Assembly: GCF_003144195.1 (NCBI RefSeq)
Contig: NW_020290017.1
Coordinates: 124,001 to 188,000, forward strand
Reading direction: 5' to 3'
Source of the DNA: Ceraceosorus guamensis
Lineage: Eukaryota > Basidiomycota > Exobasidiomycetes > Ceraceosorales > Ceraceosoraceae
DNA: 64,000 nucleotides
The position numbers and the translations under genes are program-made. Numbering within the stretch: the stretch's first letter is position 1; every line of letters starts with the position of its first letter. The notes under the pieces are model-generated. The model had not been told where the DNA came from. It saw nothing but the letters and a program-made list of their open reading frames with translations, and ran no database searches. Positions 59,320 to 64,000 of this stretch are shown here, piece after piece.

Positions 59320-62300
59320 CTAACCCCACGGGTTGTCCGTCTCCCATGCTGATGAGGAAGTATTTCGCGAAGCGGGTTGCCGCACTTGCAAACCCTCAGG
59401 CATGTAGTTGCTCGAATCATCGATGGCTAGACGGTCGAAAGATAGACTGCGCGGTGGCTCTGCCAAAGTTTCTTGTCTGATCGCGCTTGGCCCGCGAGGT
59501 GTCGATGAGGAGAATGCAATGTCGCCAGATGAGTCTCTTCCTTCGTCATTAAACGCAAAGGGATTGTGCGAGGCAGGGGTGGACCATGGTGAGGTCCCGT
59601 CTGGCGCGACAGGCAGGTCTTTGCTGGAAGATGGTCTCGGAAGATCGTCACTGCGAGAGTTGCTCGCGACATCGCCTTCATCATCTCGTCCTTGCCGCGA
59701 TGAGTCGCCGCCCCACCCACCGTCTTCAGCAGGCAGGTAGGATGCCGCTCGGCCCTCCAGGCTTGATCCCCTCCCGCTCTCTTCATGAGAGGCTCGGCTG
59801 TCTGGCTCATTAAAACGACGCGCGAGCTCTCGTGCGGCATCCGACGACAAGCCGTAGCCGCGAGCTGCATCCAGTGATACAGGTGCAGCCTGACCCGGTG
59901 CTGGGACAGGTGGTGCGGGCTCATCTTCCTCGTCGCTGTATGAATCCGCGAACGACAGACTGACACCACCCATCGAATCCTCAGTCATCATGGCAGGAGG
60001 CGCTGGAGGTGGCAGACGACTGAATGGCGATTCGCTGAAGCTATGGGCGTAGGGCGTAGGTGTGGCGGATGGCCGACGGGGGAGATCTGCCGCAAGCGCT
60101 TGGGAAGCCGCTTGGTTCGAAGGCTCCGCTTGTCGGCGAGCGTCATCCCGTGTCGTTGCGATCATCGGCGTCTTGAGCTGCTTAGGCGGGGCGGATGCCA
60201 GAGTCGGAGTCGGGGTCGGGTCGCTACGGCGAGCTTGCTCAGAGGCAACCAGTGGAGGTAGAGAGCTTTCAAGCTCCCTCACTTCGATGCCGCTGGAGCG
60301 CAATTCAGCTAGCATTGCCTCGGTGTCGAAATGCACGGCCAAGTTGGGCGGCTTCTCCGCTTCTGGGGTAGCAGAGCGTGTGGAAGCCAGATCCGATGAC
60401 CTTCGCACAGTATCGACCGCAAGATGCTTGGGCGCTACGGCAAGTGCAGAATTGCCAGCATCGGCGGTCTCTGCAGTAGGCTCAATGGATGGGGTCGCGA
60501 CTGCAGGCTCACGCTCGAGCTCGCGCGGGGGTAGATCGTCATCGTCATATTCGTATTCGTTCGTGGTAGTCGGCCCTGTGCTCGATCGCTGAGCTGGAGT
60601 GCTGGATTGCGAAGAGTCTGTCGAGGCATTGCCAACGCCTGCTTGTCCGTCCTTCTTGCGTTTGAATATCCGACCAAAGCCTCCTGAGCTATTCTGCACC
60701 TTTCTAGTCTGTTCCTCCTCCTGCTGGATTTGTAGCGCCTCTCGCAAAACTTCTCTGTCTGGCACATTGTTCAGATCCTCGGGCTCATCGAAGTAGTCTG
60801 CCGTTGTCTTGAAGCCAAGCTCATCTAGGACAAGTGGCATGAATGCGCGGTACTGCAGATGACCTGGTACCGTGGTCGTGACGTCAACGTTCTCCACGTC
60901 TGGCACTCGCTCTACTGGATGAAGACCAGCAATAGAGCGAATACCACCTGTGGTCGCGCGGAAGAGATAACCGAGGATCCAGTCTGTTCGCGAGAATGCT
61001 GCAAGGCGGGGGAAGGCAAAGACGTCAGACAAAGCCACTCGAGAGCAACGCAGGAAACGCACCATTGACAAATCGGCCCGAGACCACACTTCTGGCTTCC
61101 TTCCACTGTGCATCTGATGCGGTGACTGGCGCACCAATGATGAAGACGTCCTGCACGACTCCGAATTTCTTGTTTTTCGCGAGCTCCGTGAGAGCATAGA
61201 ATATGGATCGCGCACCCAGACTGAAGCCCACCAAAGTGACTGGCCTAACACCCATTGCTCGTTTGGCGAGAACATCCGCGAGAATAAGACCCGCAGACCA
61301 CGACCGATCGAGCGCATTGCTCCATGGATTGTCGATCAGTAGGCCAAGCTTGGTGAGCCAGAGAGGAGCGGCGAGGGCTGCACATGGGAAGCAACGGCGG
61401 TCGTGCTCTCAGCACGCGCTTCCCTTGGGCCTTTGTCGGACTCTACTCACCTCCCACGAGACCACCAGCAATAGTCGCAGCAAGCACCTGCTGAAGACCT
61501 TGTACGACCGTCTCAGTGTATAGCAGGTAAATCGCATCACCCATCTCTTTCATCATATCTGGTTCCCACAGCACAGCAAACACATCTCCCATCACGCTGT
61601 CAATGACCGAGAAAGGCAGCCGTGGGTCGTCCTGAGCTCCATTCATGAATCTGAGTGTGCAACGCCCGTCAGTATGACTATGCATAGCGAGCTTGTGCAT
61701 TTCGCTCCGACTCACCCTCCCACACAAATATAGCAATTGACCCGTTTGTTGTTATGCACAGGCTTGAATTCGAAGGTGCGTACTGTCCGTGTCCGTCGAC
61801 TCATTCCTCTGCCACCGATCGCCATGCCGCCTGCTGTGGCCGTTCCAGTGATCACGGCAGCGCCGCCTACGCCTCCCAGAAACCCAGTCGTGCCACCCAC
61901 ACCGATGGTTCCGAGCGCTGCACCAAGACCAGCACCGATGACGGGAGCAAGCATCCCCGCAGAGAAGCCAATGATGAGACCACCTCCAACTGTAGCAAGC
62001 CCCATCATGACGAGTCGCCGTCTTCTCGCCAATTCTGCGCGCTTCTTGATCGCTTTCTTGCTCTTGAGACTTCCGGAGACGCCCTCCTCAATCTCAAGCG
62101 CATCTGTGACGCGCTTCTCGAATTTTGTTACGTCCATCCAAGTCAAGCTCAGATAAGCCGCGACAGTCTCTAGGAGCACCCTTGATCGCGCATCGTATAC
62201 GCTATCTGCCGTGAGCACTAGGAAGAGGTCGCACAGGACGGTCCATCTCAAGTCGAGCGTGATGTGTTCGTCTGCGCTGCTGAGCTCTTCCGTAACTCCT

Positions 62301-64000
62301 TCCAGTGCTGAAGGCATTGTCTCGATGGCCTGAGGTGCCGCAGTCAGTCCTAGTTCACCCGTCGCTCGTGCTGATTGCGCGTCTGCCTCGACGAGCTGCG
62401 CCTTGGTGTTAGGATCAGCCACCTGATGTGCATCGAGCGCTCCGCTCTCGGGCTCATGATCGACATCTTCAGGTTGAAGCGGTCGCAGCGAAGCCTGCGG
62501 CGTCTTGCTAGGTGAGGGCAGCTCGCCCCCACGTTGGACGGGAGTCTCGAGAGCAGCACCTATGTCTCCTTCATCGTCCGCATCCTCTGCCAACTCGAAA
62601 CGCTTGTACGGAGGCGGTGGAGCTTGTGACAAAGCGCTTGCTGCCTTATCTGCTTCCTTACGGCTGAGTGAGTCGCCACTGGAGTAGTCCATGTCGCCCA
62701 AGTCCCCTTCATCTTGACCAAGCGCTCTGCTAAGGTCGCCCTCGTCATCCGCCGGAGAAGCATGCGCAGGGTCGAAAGGCGAGACAGACTTCAGCGAAGT
62801 CGAGCTGCCATTCCCTCTGACCTCTAGATCCGAGCTGAGCCCTATGCCTGGCTCTTCTGCGGGGCCCAGCTCCAGAGTTCCGTGCGACGAATAGTGCTCG
62901 CTCGCGGCACTCTCATCCGCTAAGGAACGCCTTAGCTGCGCTTGCTGCTCTTCAGCTTCGCGGGCCAAGCGATCTAGCTCGAGAGCTTCTTTCTTCAACC
63001 TTTGACGCTCTTCCTCGGCATCTCTCTCGGCCTTTGCTTCTGGGTCAAAGTCCGGATTATCTACTTTGGACGTGGTGATCAAGCTAGGAGCCATGTCGGA
63101 AGCGAGCACGCCATGTTGCGCCAGGGATTCTATCATGCTTTGCTCTGACGAAAGAGCTCAGCGCAAATGCGATATGTAGCTGAGCGGAAGCAGGGTCCAA
63201 GTGCACGCAGTGCTAGTTGCTGACTCACCATCTGCTTCTATGTCCATATGCTGATACAGCCGCGCCATGACCCGCAACCGCCATTCATCCGCGGAGGCTG
63301 CTGCAGGCTGCGTCTCCTTCCCGGGCACCCTCTCCAGCTTGCGTATCATGTCTCTGGCGACTAGACTGACTAGTCCCACATATGCTATCTTTTGACCCTC
63401 TGTCAACAGCTTCTTCGTTGTTGCTAGCTGACTGAGCGGAGTGGCGCCCGTCCCACCTGTCGGCTCGTACAGACCATCATCGGCTTCCTTGTTTGCACCG
63501 GCTCCCGAGCCTCCTCCAAACAGATAGTCGGTGGCAGCATGCAGCTCGTCACCCTCCACATCGTCCTCTAGCCTCAACTGCGTGTAGCCTCGACTCGCGC
63601 CCTCGTCCTCGCTCGTCTCTTCCTCGCTACTATCAGATTCTGCCCCCTTTGCGCGACCCTTGGCGCGTTTGTCCTTGCTCTGACCTTTGTGAGGTTCGCC
63701 CTTCTCGTCGTTTCCAAGACCAGCTGCGCTCTCCTTGTTGGAAGGCGCCTCTCTCCAGGAGTACCCTCGAGCATCGTCGATGTCTAGGTGCACACCCGTC
63801 GCATTGCCTTGCATGGCTTTGGAAGCACCGGCGCTGGACATGTGAGCGCTCTTTTTGCGCGCATGTCCCAGCTTCTTCTTCCCCAGAGACGAAGGACCAG
63901 CTCCTCCCGCAGTGCCGTACCCGCGCCGCCCTATATTATCCTCGTCAGAAGAGGAGGTGCTGGATGAAGGTGCAGCTTCTCGCACTACTGGCCTGCAGTA
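59320..64000 (-). CDS. MIL1: Mil1/DUF726 (TMCO4-like) hydrolase-fold membrane protein, 5' end outside
   Basis: Member of the DUF726 alpha/beta-hydrolase-like family; the yeast member Mil1 binds an AP-1 adaptor subunit. Exons on the minus strand: beyond the window to 63229, 63144-61716, 61650-61451, 61377-61063, 60998-59320; phases agree and give at least 1464 aa. The first part is low complexity, rich in Ser/Glu/Gly. A helical part follows (DLFLVLTADSVYDARSRVLL), then a glycine-zipper hydrophobic stretch (VGGGLIIGFSAGMLAPVIGA and onward). The hydrolase core has VRPVTLVGFSLGARSIFYAL with the GxSxG serine, DVFIIGAPVTASDAQW and GHLQYRAFMPLVLDELGF. The C-terminal half is long and disordered, ending SSSAWETDNPWG. 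The last frame of the first exon lacks an ATG here, so the true start is upstream or beyond the edge. Confidence 0.9.

Overview
This is nuclear DNA from a fungus. Genes lie on both strands and are cut by short GT-AG introns, mostly 65-100 nt. I rebuilt exon structures by hand from splice consensus, phase and family conservation. Gene content (White Collar-1 photoreceptor without a GATA zinc finger, PRM1, SKT5 chitin-synthase activator, BOS1, peroxisomal citrate synthase) fits a basidiomycete. GC-rich coding sequence and long spacers studded with TCGTGA/TCACGA-type motifs recall smut relatives (Ustilaginomycotina), but that placement is an inference. I see 19 protein-coding genes, two of them cut by the window ends, plus one doubtful small gene. 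I recognised no rRNA, tRNA, transposon, virus-like element, CRISPR array or gene cluster of obvious foreign origin.

Layout. 1-4.5 kb: 3' part of a family III CoA-transferase, then a GltA-like citrate synthase ending in the peroxisomal signal SKL. 5.7-8.7 kb: CRAL-TRIO (Sec14-like) lipid-transfer protein. 8.7-11.9 kb: gene-poor spacer. 11.9-13.0 kb: secreted GH23/SLT-type lysozyme-like protein. 13.4-19.5 kb: head-to-head pair of ubiquitin-system genes, an FBXO9/Hrt3-type F-box protein (-) and Doa1/PLAA (+). 20.4-26.1 kb: AIP1 (+) facing SKT5 (-). 28.5-34.0 kb: SET-domain methyltransferase (+) facing WC-1 (-). 34.0-37.9 kb: spacer with microsatellites. 37.9-44.1 kb: enolase with 11 exons (+) facing PRM1 (-). 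45.1-50.2 kb: a stand-alone HyuB-type oxoprolinase subunit and an LCHN/DUF4484-like protein, both (-). 51.1-53.7 kb: oxaloacetate-type mitochondrial carrier (+) facing Hikeshi/OPI10 (-). 54.5-59.0 kb: a membrane-anchored NYN-LOTUS putative ribonuclease and the SNARE BOS1, both (+). 59.3-64.0 kb: Mil1/DUF726 hydrolase-like protein (-), 5' end outside the window.

How they fit together. Most are single-copy housekeeping genes: central carbon (citrate synthase, oxaloacetate carrier, enolase), ubiquitin handling (F-box, Doa1), actin/cell wall/secretion (AIP1, SKT5, BOS1, Mil1, CRAL-TRIO) and cell fusion (PRM1). They are not an operon or a dedicated cluster. The most unusual points are: the membrane-anchored NYN-LOTUS protein; a possible alternative acceptor that would give the CoA-transferase a peroxisomal AKL terminus beside the SKL citrate synthase; the secreted lysozyme-like protein with a basic-processed propeptide; an 8-nt microexon; and the dispersed TCGTGA-family motif in spacers.
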